NCBI GenBank assembly: GCA_936432065.2
Contig: OW386287.2
Coordinates: 185,999,729-186,063,728, forward strand
Direction: 5' to 3'
From: Rutpela maculata
Lineage: Eukaryota > Arthropoda > Insecta > Coleoptera > Cerambycidae
DNA length: 64,000 nt
Positions 24,621 through 36,600 of the stretch are shown here, one piece after another (within the stretch, counting starts at the first letter, position 1; each line of letters starts with the position of its first letter). Under the pieces are notes generated by a model. It saw only the letters and a list, made by a program, of their open reading frames with translations. It did not search any database and was not told the DNA's origin. A program made the position numbers and the translations under genes.

Positions 24621-25077
24621 TGTACTTCGGTGTGAAAGCACATTCCCAGACTTCGATGCTTGTTGGCCTCGGCTAGTGCCTCGGCCAACAATTGCATCGT
24701 CGTCCGGGAATGTATCGCTTTCACACCTAGATACACAATACACTATTTTCACGATTACAATACTTCCTTTCTGTAATCAAGGGAAGTAAAAATAGTAATA
24801 ATTCGATGCTTCGATGCTTGTTGGCCTCGGCTAGCGCCTCGGCCAACAATTGCATCGTCGTCCGGGAATGTATCGCTTTCACACCTAGATACACAATACA
24901 CTATTTTCACGATTACAATACTTCCTTTCTGTAAGCAAGGGAAGTAAAAATAGTAATAATTTGACCAGTGAACTAATGTTATACGCATAGCTTACTGGAT
25001 AAAACAACTTGCGTATGCACTTTTATGATTTTCATTTGTAGTTTCTCTAGTTTTCTTTTCTCAGTGGTTTTACCCTG
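24621..25077. repeat. 457-bp tandem repeat, copy 1
   Basis: Starts 'tgtacttcggtgtgaaagca' and ends before the identical start at 25078. Within it a 158-bp unit occurs twice (24653 and 24811). The section 24630-24727 can fold into one long imperfect hairpin (gtgtgaaagc ... gctttcacac). Confidence 0.85.
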
Positions 25078-25534
25078 TGTACTTCGGTGTGAAAGCACAT
25101 TCCCAGACTTCGATGCTTGTTGGCCTCGGCTAGTGCCTCGGCCAACAATTGCATCGTCGTCCGGGAATGTATCGCTTTCACACCTAGATACACAATACAC
25201 TATTTTCACGATTACAATACTTCCTTTCTGTAATCAAGGGAAGTAAAAATAGTAATAATTCGATGCTTCGATGCTTGTTGGCCTCGGCTAGCGCCTCGGC
25301 CAACAATTGCATCGTCGTCCGGGAATGTATCGCTTTCACACCTAGATACACAATACACTATTTTCACGATTACAATACTTCCTTTCTGTAAGCAAGGGAA
25401 GTAAAAATAGTAATAATTTGACCAGTGAACTAATGTTATACGCATAGCTTACTGGATAAAACAACTTGCGTATGCACTTTTATGATTTTCATTTGTAGTT
25501 TCTCTAGTTTTCTTTTCTCAGTGGTTTTACCCTG
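25078..25534. repeat. 457-bp tandem repeat, copy 2
   Basis: I see no difference from copy 1. The minus-strand frames 24755-24988 and 25212-25445 encode identical peptides 457 bp apart, a consequence of the duplication and not evidence for genes. Confidence 0.85.
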
Positions 25535-26169
25535 TTGATGTGAACAATTTGTTATAAGTATAACTTCCATTTTTGTTAGAAAAAAAAACAAAAAAGCGAA
25601 TATCGTGCCACGTGACAAGTGAAACAGAATCGACACATGTAAGTCGTATTTGATTATGATTGAAGTGCTACATGCCAGAAGGGCATGCACATCGAACAGA
25701 GCAGGGCTTAGGCTATAGAATGAGTGTGAGTGTGAACCTCAATCAATTAGGGAACCTGCACTAATCCGTGCAGTGGATCTGCGCCCTTTGTCCTCTAATC
25801 TGGTTACAGAAATCGAGTTCGCCTACTGTCCAATCGATTTATGATGATAGGGATACTGAATCACTAGCCAGAACAAACACGTTGTGTTGTGCTCTGATAA
25901 AGCAAATACAATGAGAGATGTTAAAAACGATGTATTTTTTATCTGGAGTATTTGAAAGCATTCCTCAACCGGGATGTTATGTGTATTTTTTTTTGCAGAT
26001 TTAATTAAATTTTGATCCCACTCTTTTATAGCCGTTCTTATGTTTTTAAAAATGATCTTACTTTTTTGGATAATGTCTGTTGCGAAGTGATCAACTATGT
26101 ACAAAATTTTAGAAAAAGTAATATAATATGTGTCCCCAGATGGTACCGTACTCTTGTAAATTTTCTTAT

Positions 26170-26520
26170 TTTTGATTTACCGAGAAAAAGTAATTTATTA
26201 TAAAAAGTTTTGCTTATTTAGGAAGTTATAAACAGTTCCCAAACTTAAGATGAATTATACAGGGTATTCTAGCAATTAGAAAATGTGAAATCGACTTTAA
26301 GCAAACTACCTTTTTTTACATTTTTATTGAAAATATTATGATAAAGTTTTTTTCAATTATGAAGAAAAGCTTAAATACGTAGTTTAGTTGTAAAATAAGG
26401 AAATAACAAGTTAAGAAAAATAATATTTTATTCAGCTAAGTTAAAAACTATTCCACATGTAGGCCTCCTACTAGTACACATTTTTCTAATATTTTTCTAA
26501 ATTCTTCATAGACAGATGAG
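26170..26520 (-). repeat. Dispersed repeat, copy 2 (inverted relative to 905-1265)
   Basis: Reverse complement of the 905-1265 repeat with the same landmarks, ending 'catagacagatgaga'. Confidence 0.7.
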
Positions 26521-26654
26521 ATCACATTTTTGTTTATGGTTGCAACAGTTTTTTGCTTTAATAAATCTACGTCTACTTCAAACGTAGATTTATTGACTAA
26601 CATTCAGAATTTGAGTATAGGTGACCAGAAAAATGCTGAGAATGAACAAATAAA

Positions 26655-28098
26655 ACCGCTGCCCAAAGAATCACTACTTCCAGATTTGCTACCCAAGTCT
26701 CTCACAACATAAAAATTTTGTATGTGGATATAATTGTTTATGGAACTTTAATAATATAATATTTGAAATCGTCTACCCCAAAAACCCATAAAGCGATATC
26801 CCACATCTGTAGTGGAGTGGGGGTAGTGGGGATGCATGAAGTAAAAAAAATATTTTGAGGCATTTGGTTCTTGCTCACACACTAAATAAGTTTCTCTTAT
26901 ATCTACTAAATACCAGTTTTATGGACTCTTACACTCAAAGAAAATGATAGGTAAATTCAACAAAAAAGAGCATATGAAATCGCGCCTATCTAGTTTCATA
27001 GTTAAATCAATCAGTAAAGAATAGTTATACAACTTTATTTGTTTTCGTAAACAAATAGTAGTTTAATAGTCATATCTTGTTGTAACAAATTAAATAGTAC
27101 AATCACATTTTTTTATGTTCACTAACCATTTTCAATTTGGTCTACAATTAAATAGTTCAACGACTTTGCTTTTTGTTCACCAACTAATTTTTAAGTTGAT
27201 CTACACTTTATTTTTATTGTATGATGAAGTTTTTTTTGGTTAGCCAAAATCTCAGTATTGAGACATCAGACCACCCAAACTAAAGATTAGAGATCGTTTA
27301 TAAGATCCATCCAAATATATCGATGATCCCTGAGAGAATTTGAACACTGCAATCATGTTATTAATTTTCTATAAATTCATAAGAGCATAAGATAATGCAT
27401 GATTGATTATTGTCAGTGATTTGTATGTGGCGTCATCTGGGAATAATTTCTGTAATAAACTACGTGGTAAGCAAGCAAATTTTATGATAATTCTTTTAGA
27501 ACTTCTAGAAGACGACAATAATATTGGTTTGTCTACCAAGTACAACAGTACAGCGAACTAATACTGGGTTAGAATTACAATTCTATAATAGTTAAAAATA
27601 AAATATACTATTATCTAGTTTAATTTGACAGAATTCAACAAAATAATAGTCAGACGAACAAAATAATAGTCTTATTCATCTATTTTTTAAGTTAATGTTT
27701 GTTTTGTTGTACGACAACTTTTTATTAATTAAAATAACAATCACCTCTTGTTTAAAAATACCATCAATATAGTTTGGTTTAACAAAATTAACGATATTGT
27801 TGGTTAACCATTTTTTTTTGTTAAATTTACCCATACTATTTCTTTGAGTGTACTAGTTTGATTTATCTATTTACCCTCATTTACCCCAATTTACCCCCCA
27901 ACCCTTTAACGGAATAAGATAAAAATATAATTTAGTTCCAGATCTCGTTAAAATACATACGTGTACCAAATTTCAAGTCAATATCTTAAACGGTTCCAGA
28001 GTAAGACTCGACGTTTCATGACATTCTAAGCCTATCTGAACAATAAATAAATTTAAAAATGTTTTTGTCGTTACTATGCTTCCACTGGACGTGGAACT
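26655..28098 (+). repeat. Dispersed repeat family M, copy 3, interrupted
   Basis: Starts 'accgctgcccaaagaatcac' and ends 'ccactggacgtggaact'. The MITE at 26932-27850 is inserted after 'atggactctta', a position that is continuous in copies 1 and 2. Confidence 0.8.
26932..27850. mobile_element. TA-site MITE, copy 1 (919 bp)
   Basis: Ends 'cactcaaagaaa' and 'tttctttgagtg', flanked by TA on both sides. A near-identical copy in the opposite orientation lies at 58204-59111. Non-coding. The TA target and length fit a Tc1/mariner-mobilised MITE. Confidence 0.9.
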
Positions 28099-28573
28099 AA
28101 AATGGAAGAATTCTATTTACTTTAAAAAAGTTTCCTTGAAATTTTTGGATTTAATACGCATTTTTCAAGTAATACCTACACCAAAAACCGTAATAGGGAA
28201 TGCACAAATTTTTAATTGCATGTGAAGCAAAGTAAATGTGAATGAACATCTCATTTTAGTAAGCCTCTGTCAAGAATAAACAAATAGTCTGACGTCACTG
28301 TATGTCAACTCTGGATATGGTGATATTAAATTCGTTTTACATCGTATGTAAAATTGCACTGTTTCAAATTCAATTTTTTGTCAAATTCAAAATTCAACAT
28401 ATTATGTCGACGAAAATAATAATCAAAACTGTTATTAAAATAAAGAAAGAATAAGATTTTATTAACGTTTAAATTATTATTTCCACTGTTTATTGTGATT
28501 TCTTAGATCATAACGAGATTATTATTAATTAATTTGAAAGAGAACTGTATGTGGAAATTAAACAAAAAATATA

Positions 28574-29710
28574 CAGTGTGTCCCAGGATAGATGTAACAA
28601 GAGGTATAATGAACCAACAATTTTGGAATTTTGGAATGGTATTTGGGGATTGAGTCCTGCTTATTGTAAAACTAAAGTATACCAAAAATAACTTGATTTG
28701 GTGTTCTACAGGGTGTTTTATAAGCAAAGTTGTAAAAAATCACCATTAATAAAGTACCTTTATTTTTCAAAATATGAAAAAATTCCACTAAGAAAAGTTA
28801 TTTAGAATGCAATTTTATACCAAATTTCAGGAATATAAAATTATTTTTTTGAAACTTCCCATTTCTTGCGAATTAAGAGTTGAATTCATATTTAAAATTG
28901 TGTAGGAGCAAATGTTAATCATCTCAACAAGTAGGCTATTGGTAAATAAAAAAATGAATATACGAGATGTAAGAAGGCATAATGTTAATCGAACTAAATG
29001 TAACACAAGAAACAATTACTAACAGAAGATTAATGAGGTTTAAAAATTATAACAAGTAACAAATGTCAAAAACATAACATATTCACAAACAAATTAATTA
29101 TTGACCGATACAAAACAAGTTTTCAGCGCCAATTCCGTAGCATTGCACAATATAAATTTTTTCACGCACTGCGAGTACCATTTTCACTTATTTTTTTATG
29201 CTTGGTTCGTTAATTTGAAACAGAAATTAAGGATAATATTGACTACGTTTGACAGATATGTCAATAATAAATGATAAATGTGTATCCACTGCTTTTCTCA
29301 TAGCCTACTTTCAGCTTCTACATAACTTTAAATATTAATTCACAAAAAATAATTTCTGTGCAGTTTTAATTGAATGGTTCAAAATAAAATACCTATCAAT
29401 TTATTAAAAAAAAAATGGGAAGTTTCAAAAAATAATTTTATATTCCTGAAATTTGGTATAGAGGTATAAAATTGCATTCTATATAACTTTTCCTAGTGGA
29501 TTTTTTTTCATATTTTGAAAAATAAAGGTATTTTATTAGTGGTGATTTTTACAACTTTGCTTATAAAACACCCTGTAGAACACCAAATCAAGTCATTTTT
29601 GGTATACTTTAGTTTTACAATAAGCAGGACTTAATCCCCAAATACCATTCCAAAATTCCAAAATTTTTGGTCCATTACACCTCTTGTTACATCTATCCTG
29701 GGACACACTG
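28574..29710 (-). mobile_element. Internally deleted derivative of the 15676-18735 mariner
   Basis: Ends 'cagtgtgtcccaggatag' and its complement, flanked by TA. About 300-bp inverted subterminal regions surround a core holding only the first about 20 codons of the transposase (29112-29190, minus strand) fused to the sequence after its C-terminus (29000-29110). This is a textbook deletion derivative of the element at 15676. Confidence 0.85.
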
Positions 29711-29759
29711 TATATGCCGATTACCGAAATTGGTTTTACATTTTATAAAATAGTTGAAA

Positions 29760-30100
29760 ACATTGACCGGACATTTGTTGATAAAAAGAGGCTTTATATT
29801 AAAATTTCAGATATTTTTAGATAGAGTAACAGAATGCCACAACATAGCATTTCCGAACAAAAATACACTAATAGACATAATGCAAATGAGCCACCCTGGT
29901 TTAATGATAAATTAAGAAATATGCGTGAACAATTAAAATTTCTTGTTTTAATGTATAATGTATGTAAATAAGACACAAAGCAAATGACAAATGGATCAAA
30001 AATGCACATCTTTACTAAAAAAAATATTCATTATCCAAGGCCCATTAATATTCCTAAAAAGGATCGACAAGAAACTTACAAGACAAATAAAGAAAAGTTT
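29760..30100 (+). pseudogene. LINE ORF2 linker fragment
   Basis: Reads 'NEPPWFNDKLRNMREQLKF' followed by 'LVLMYNVCK'. The PPWF-L pattern followed by a basic helix is the conserved segment between the endonuclease and reverse transcriptase domains of Jockey/CR1-like LINEs. An in-frame stop follows; no RT adjoins it here. Confidence 0.45.
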
Positions 30101-30235
30101 ATATTGTAACAAAAAATGTATTATTATAACATAATATACTTTATATTAATATCTATCTAAGCAATTAGTTAACATTTATAACATATATAACTCAAAGGTA
30201 TTTATAGTTAGAATTCAACACTCGCATAGTTGACC

Positions 30236-31668
30236 CGGAACAAATTTGTAACAAGCTGATTTTTTAGGGATTGTAGGTATTCTATGGCTATTCAGAACTC
30301 TCTGACTGAAAATCCCAAAAATCCGCCGTGCAGAAATGAAGCAAAAATGAGCCGCCATGTTGAAATTAGGCACTTTTTTCCTTTAATCGGTAATAGCCCA
30401 CACGGATGACACTTTAAGAGAAAAAGTAAAGACGCAAAATATTGACATACAGAGCTAAGCCTTAATGTGGTATAAAGTTTTTTGCAATCGTTTAAATATT
30501 AGCAAAGTTACGGTTGTCAAAATGACAGATTTATATAAAAAAAGATTACTTTTTGTATTTTAATATCCAGTTCTCTGGATTAAGATTGTTGCCTAACCAG
30601 ACTTGAATTTGCCAATACACTCTATAAATATGAAGTTTAATGGCATCAGATGTTGGCGGAAGAACTGCTAGATCAAAGTGTTGGAAAATATTTTGCCCAG
30701 CAGAAACCTGATTATACCTAACGAACTGTAATCACTTAAACTATTAGTTTTTTTACTGCCATACCATCTTAAAATAAATTCTTCCCCAGTTACTGCAGCT
30801 GATTTGCTTCAGCAAATTTACTTTTGAAAATTAATAGGCTGTTACTTAGTTCAATATTATTTTCTAAAACTGAAAATACTGTTTTTTTGCCTTTTTTATA
30901 AAATGCAGAGGTGGTGTCTCATCCGGAGATGGCATGTGTAAATAGAATATTTTTTACTATATTTTCACTTAGTTCTGAACGTAGCTTACAGATATTCGTT
31001 ATTTTATCAGATTTACCTCCATCACCGGGTCTCATCATGTACACATTTTTTGCTTTGCAATGTTCAATGAGTAACGTTATTAAGTCTGCATCTTGACCCA
31101 CAACTATAGCAGGGTTACACATATCAGCTGAGCAATCAATACCAGTTTTTACAATTAAATAATCAGCATCTGAATCCGTACATTTGCTGTGATATTGTTT
31201 TGGAAAAAATTTGATGTTAGAAGTTTAATTAACTGATCTTTATTTGATGCTGATGCTACAAATTCGTTTTGACTATACGACGATACCTTTAACCATGTTT
31301 AATTAGTATTACCAACAAAAGTTTTTGTTGAGTATTGTTACATTTTTATGGTGTTAAAATACAAAAAAATACCCTTTTTTATAAGAATCTGTCATTTTGA
31401 CAACCATACCTTTGTTAATATTTAACCGATTTATGCCATACTGAAGCTTAAACTTTGTCTCTCTAAATTTTGCCTCTTTACTTTTTTTCATAAAGTGTCA
31501 TCCGTGTGAGCTATTACCGATTAAAGGAAAAAAGTGCCTAATTTCAACATGGCGGCGCATTTTTTCTTAATTTCTGCACCGCGGATTTTTTGGGATTTTC
31601 ATTCAGAGACTCCTGGATAGCCATAGAATAGAATCCCGAAGAAGTTAGCTTGTTACAAATTTATTCCG
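30236..31668. mobile_element. Inverted-repeat element C carrying an XPG-like gene fragment
   Basis: Arms 30236-30565 and about 31340-31668 are near-perfect complements ('aaatttgtaacaagct' at both ends, 'gccgccatgttgaaattagg' inside). The interior of about 775 bp is filled by a minus-strand gene fragment. Confidence 0.85.
30600..31316 (-). pseudogene. XPG-like domain of the CXC-gene family, truncated at both ends
   Basis: One frame from about 31316 to 30860 reads 'NEFVASASNKDQLIKLL', 'CTDSDADYLIVKTG', 'AIVVGQDADLITLLIEH', 'MMRPGDGGKSDKIT' and 'ILFTHAISG', then a stop in place of Cys, then 'DTTSAFYKKGKKTVF'. After frameshifts come 'AVTGEEFILRWYG' and 'LAVLPPTSDAIKLHIYRVYW'. The three acidic motifs (DAD, QDAD, GxDTTS) match in order and spacing style those of XPG/FEN1 nucleases: EAEA, DSD, GSD. 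The CXC cluster and the N-terminal finger are missing because the element arms begin there. Confidence 0.7.
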
Positions 31669-31999
31669 ATCCAAATTTAATTCTATTTTACTGAAGTATA
31701 GCCCATTCGGAGTCTGTTTATGTGTTCACCACTTTTACCACCACAGTTTTAATTTCATAGTTCTTGAATGGTAAATAATCTAACATTAAGTTTTTAAACA
31801 CCACACAATGTGCTTTAAAATAGTACGCTCAGTTGCCAGATTACTTGTTGACAACGGTGCTTTGAATTTCTTTTCTCATTTTGTGTATTTCATCAAATAT
31901 CTTTATGGAGCCTGCAAATTTTTCTCTTGGGGTGTACCTGCCTCATTTAAAAAAAATTCTGTTATTGCACTTTTTTCTCCTTCGGTACAGGTCCACCTT

Positions 32000-33380
32000 T
32001 AAAAAAGAAATAGTTATTAAAAATACTGACAAACCTATGTAAAACGTTAATTTTTTTACCATGAATTGTTTATGGCTTGTTTTAGCGGCAGATATTATTA
32101 TTGCAAGAATTTTCAGTTTCATATTTGGGTTTTAAATTGTATCCCAACGATGCTCGATAGGATGGATCATCATGGTCTTGTAATACGACTGTATATCGTA
32201 CAATATAAACTCACGTTAAAAATCAAATTAACGTGCAACAACTTACCACTAATAAACTGCTTGGAATACTCCTGCGAAATCATTCCTATTGCTTGTATTT
32301 TAGAGTCTTTTACACCTCTAACTTCTCCTGGTTGTAAATTGAGGTTATTTTATAAAAAGTGGCGTTGTTTAGGATTGCCACATTTCCACAATTAATAATA
32401 CACTAAAAAGTTGTCATTTTGTATGATACGATACCAATATTACGAAAAGTTCAATCAGTCGCTTAAGAATTTCTGTTTGTTTTTCCAAAGGTCTGAGATC
32501 TGTGACGTCACGCGCACACGACCTATAAGCTTCCAACATTATATAGAGTATTTTTGCCGTAGTACAGATTGTTTTTGAGTAAGTTGCGAAAATGTTAAAA
32601 ATTTATTTTTTCAGAGGTAAAAAAAGCCATAAGTTCAACTCGCTGTATATTATCCAAAATGGATGTGACAAGTTTCAAACTAAGGAAAATTCCATAAACT
32701 AAATAAATTTCTTGACGCTTCATCTCTTTGCCGCACCACAAAAAAATCCCGTGATTCTGAAGTAGACTCACCGGTTCCTAAAAAAAGTAACATCTATGCA
32801 AAATTTCATTGATCTAATTTTTTCCTTTATATTACACATTTGAAGTTATCTCTACCTCACTAGTCATTAAATGGAGGAAATAATATCACATTACATTATC
32901 AAATGTATTTAAAATAAATATAAACTCCCGATTTAACTATATCAATATGCGAAATATGTTACAGACGGGGTCCCCTCTTTAAAACGGTCGGTCGAATGCA
33001 AATTTTCCGTACCAGCAATCATAAAGTATTACTAAAGAATCGCAAAAATAAATCCCTCTTCAAAATTCAATTAAAGTTATGTCGTTGGGATCGCTCTTAC
33101 CGCTTGCAATATGAAATTCTTTTATATCTTTGCGGAAAACGACATCGTATACCGTTTGTGATCATTTTTATTACTTTGCAAGACACGAAATATGTAGCGG
33201 CGGCAGATATTTCTATACCTAAAAAGTTGAACTGGTCGCAGTGTTTTCATTGAAGCTTTATGGATTGATTTAATATTATCCGCTCTGTCGAAATTAATAA
33301 ATTTCTTAAACAAAAATTATTATACATATTTAAGTTAATTCAATCAGTATGACTACGGAGTCGAAAGTTAAAGAGACTTA
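32000..33380. other. No gene seen
   Basis: AT-rich; short reading frames only (for example 32996-33253), without recognisable motifs. A tgtgacgtcacgcgcacac stretch lies at about 32502. Confidence 0.35.
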
Positions 33381-33384
33381 AAAC

Positions 33385-34800
33385 TCACCTTGAAGTCCCG
33401 GATTCGCTTCAGCCTGAAATATTGCGGCGTGTATTCCTACACTTATCGGGATTTTCGTTTTCGACCTTCGTAAATGCAAGCTCCGACTCCCTGTTCTATC
33501 TTGGAGCCGTCCGTATACCAGTTTACGCCGATATTGGAAAACCGTTTTTCCAGTCCTCTCTGTCTGATATTTTGATTTGAAAATTTTTATAGAAGTTATA
33601 CTTTGGGACCATAGTGTCCTTGGGCATTCCCAAAATGGGATCTGTCTTCAGCTCTGAGTATAACTTTTGGTGCTCTGTTCCGTGTTGTTGATTTATGGGC
33701 GTTGTACCTTGCACACTGTGTACCACTGAACGAGCTTCAACTTGGATAAATATGTGTGGTGTCAAGTCTAAAAGGACTTCCAACCATGGGAGCAGTTTTT
33801 ATGGCCCCAGTGGCGCACAGGCAAGCAAGCCTTTGTACGTCACTTAATAGCCTTATTGCTCCAAGCTGTAGTGTCTTGGTCCACCAAACCATCGACGCAT
33901 AGGATCTTACAACCCTAGTGTATAACCCTAGTGTATAACCATAGGTTCATCTTGGGGTTTAATCCTCAGTTTTTTCCACACATATGCCTGCACCTTCCCA
34001 GGGCAATGGTTGTTTTTGTGTGACTTTTTAGATGTGGGAATTCCGTGTCAACTTTTGGTCGAAAATGACTCAGAGGTATTTAACCTCGCTGGTAAATGGA
34101 ATTTACTCCATTGAGCCTTGGGGGTTTTAAACCTCCCAAGGCTCTTTTCCATGTAAAGGTGACGACTGTAGTTTTGTGAGGATTTATGGAAAGTCCTTCC
34201 TCACTACACCACCCGTCGACAATGTTTAAGACTCTTTGTGAACGCTCTGATATCGTGTTCGCAAATCGCCCCTTGACTACTATCGCTAGATCGTCAGCAT
34301 ATCCTAGGCAGTAAAAGCCTTCTGCAGAATTTTTTTGGAGCAGTTCGTCAACAAGGGTTGCCCACATCAGTGGAGATAATACCCCTTCTTGAGGGCAGCC
34401 TGTACTCACTTTTGCCTCAATGGTAGCCTCACCTAGATTGAATACTATTATCCTCTTTTCTAGGCTGGCTTAATCCACTGGCAGAGTACTGTTGGGACTC
34501 CTCTATTTGACAAAGCATTCGTTAGAGATTGCGTTGTCGCGTTATTGAACGCTCCTTCTATATCTAGAAATGTTTTCACTGCCATTTCTTGTCATCTAAT
34601 GACTTTGTCAGTAGCCTGTTTAAATCATCCAGCGCGAGGTCTGTTGACTTTCCCGTCTGGTATGCATATTGACGCCCACTAAGGAGGTTTTTCCTTAGTA
34701 TTTCGTCTCTAATGTACCTGTCCTGTAGTCTTTCCAACGTTTTAAGTAGGAAAGAGAGCAGGCTTATGGGTCTATATGACTTGGGCGTTTGGTCTGATAT
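33385..34800 (-). pseudogene. Non-LTR retrotransposon fragment: reverse transcriptase and RNase H
   Basis: On the minus strand from 34790: 'DQTPKSYRPISLLSFLLK', 'GKSTDLALDDLNRLL', then after frameshifts 'GCPQEGVLSPLMW', 'GYADDLAIVVKG' (the catalytic YADD), 'GLSINPHKT', and at about 33530 'NWYTDGSKIEQGVG', the RNase H active-site motif. This order fits the R1/I/LOA-like group of LINEs that carry RNase H. Start, endonuclease and tail are absent, and several frameshifts are present. The element copies itself by target-primed reverse transcription; this copy is dead. Confidence 0.85.
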
Positions 34801-35144
34801 TGTTATAGTATAAATATAGAAATATTTTTAGTTATATTTTAGTTTTAATCATCTCCAAATGAAGACAACATAGTTGGCAAAATGCTCGTCGAGTGGTAGT
34901 ATTCGAATGTACTGTTGTAGTGTTTTGGTGTTTGGTGGAAATTACTTCAGAAGGAGCAAAGGAGGAGGCCTCCTAAAGTCCGTTTTTTGAGAAAAATTCT
35001 TGAAAGTAAGTTTTTGGACTTCTGGAGCAAAAATAAGTTATTTCCAGGTGAGACGGAAAATTTCCAACCAGGGAGCCTCCTTCTTTGAAACAAAAACTGA
35101 ATGTAACAAAGTGTATTGTGTTTAATAGAGAAATGATCTACAGA

Positions 35145-36600
35145 CACATACAGGGTGTCGCAATAAAAACTCCCATGCCGGATATCTTCTAAACGAATTG
35201 AGATACTTTAAATCAGTTAAAACCAGTTTGTAAAGCATAAGGATGGCTTCAGTTTTGAATACATTTCAAAACTATTTGTTATTCCAAAAGTAACTTCAAT
35301 TGTATTTAATTTATAAGGTGATGAAATCACTTACGTAGGCCACGGTATGAGGCTTATTGAACTTCCTAGATATCAACTATTTTTGATAATAATAACAAAG
35401 CAATTATACAAGAAATTTTTTAAATACGATTTTCTTTTAATATTTATGAATTAAATACATACTGTCTCTCTTAAAGAACTGAAATGTCCAAGAGATTTCA
35501 ATTATTCAATATGGCCAAATGACAAAATTTGGACTCAAAAACGGTTAGATTTACTAATTTTTTTTATAGAACATTATCTACTTAGAAATGCATTCTCTTT
35601 CACATAAACTGCATTTCAAAGTTTATCGAAATATTTTAGAGCCCAGCACCATCTACATACTGATATATTCAAAAAACAATTATATTCAAAACTAAAGCCC
35701 TCCTTATGACCCTGTGGCGGATTGGGCCAGCAGGACACCGGAAAAACAAATTTCGGGCCGTTTCACCTTACGGTGGTGGTTTCATAATAATTTAATCAAG
35801 CACAACTGCTATAAAATGAGCAAAAATTGGAAGAAAGATTTTTCTAGTTGCAAATTTGGTGAAGACGCTTATGATAATTCAAATTTTATCCGAATTGCAT
35901 TAAAATTGGTATATTTTAGGAGTAGCTGATATCAGATCTGATTTCAAAAGTTATAAATTCAAAATGGTGAATGCAATATGGCTGCTATAATTGCAATATT
36001 TTTGTAGACTTACATGAAATTTGATACATGACGATTTTAGGACTCTCGAGACTGACTTTGAGGCTTAAAAGTTCAAAACGACACATATTTTCTTTTATTG
36101 TGCCGTGCCGATACTAAGTAAAGAGTCCACTAAAAGGGATGATAGAATTAAAAAAAAAATTGAAGCGCCCTCAAAATGGATCGCTAAAAATTATGAAATA
36201 AAGTATCGATAGGTAATAAGGTTAAATTAACTGGGCGACGCGCGACGTCGAAACTTTATTTCATAATGTTTAGCGATCTTTTTTGAAGGCGGTTCAATTT
36301 TTTTTTTTTCAAAATTATTTTTTTCTTATTTGACACCAAAGTAGATAACAATGTGTACAGTTTAGAATACAGAATACTGTGAGCTCGAATCCTTTTCTAA
36401 GTGTGAGCCACAATAGATCAGATGGTCGCAGTGGAGTGTCTGTATATTAGCCCACCCACATATCAACCTAGCTTAGCTTAGACAGTAATTTTATATGGCC
36501 TGCCCTGAAATGTTAACCGTTCTTAATAAAAAAAAATTCTAAACGCTTATGAACTACCCGAAGAAAACTTTTGTACAGTTGATTTAAAAAAAAACTGGTA
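35145..36600. other. Repeat-derived sequence; inverted repeat at 36150-36306
   Basis: Begins with 'acagggtgtcgcaataaaaa', a typical insect transposon terminus. A 45-bp inverted repeat ('attgaagcgcc' / 'ggcggttcaat') encloses about 65 bp at 36150-36306. No coding sequence. Confidence 0.4.

Noticed and set aside
24755..25445. Duplicated gene pair on the minus strand
   Set aside because: The identical peptides are explained by the 457-bp tandem duplication; the frames cover hairpins and have no protein features.
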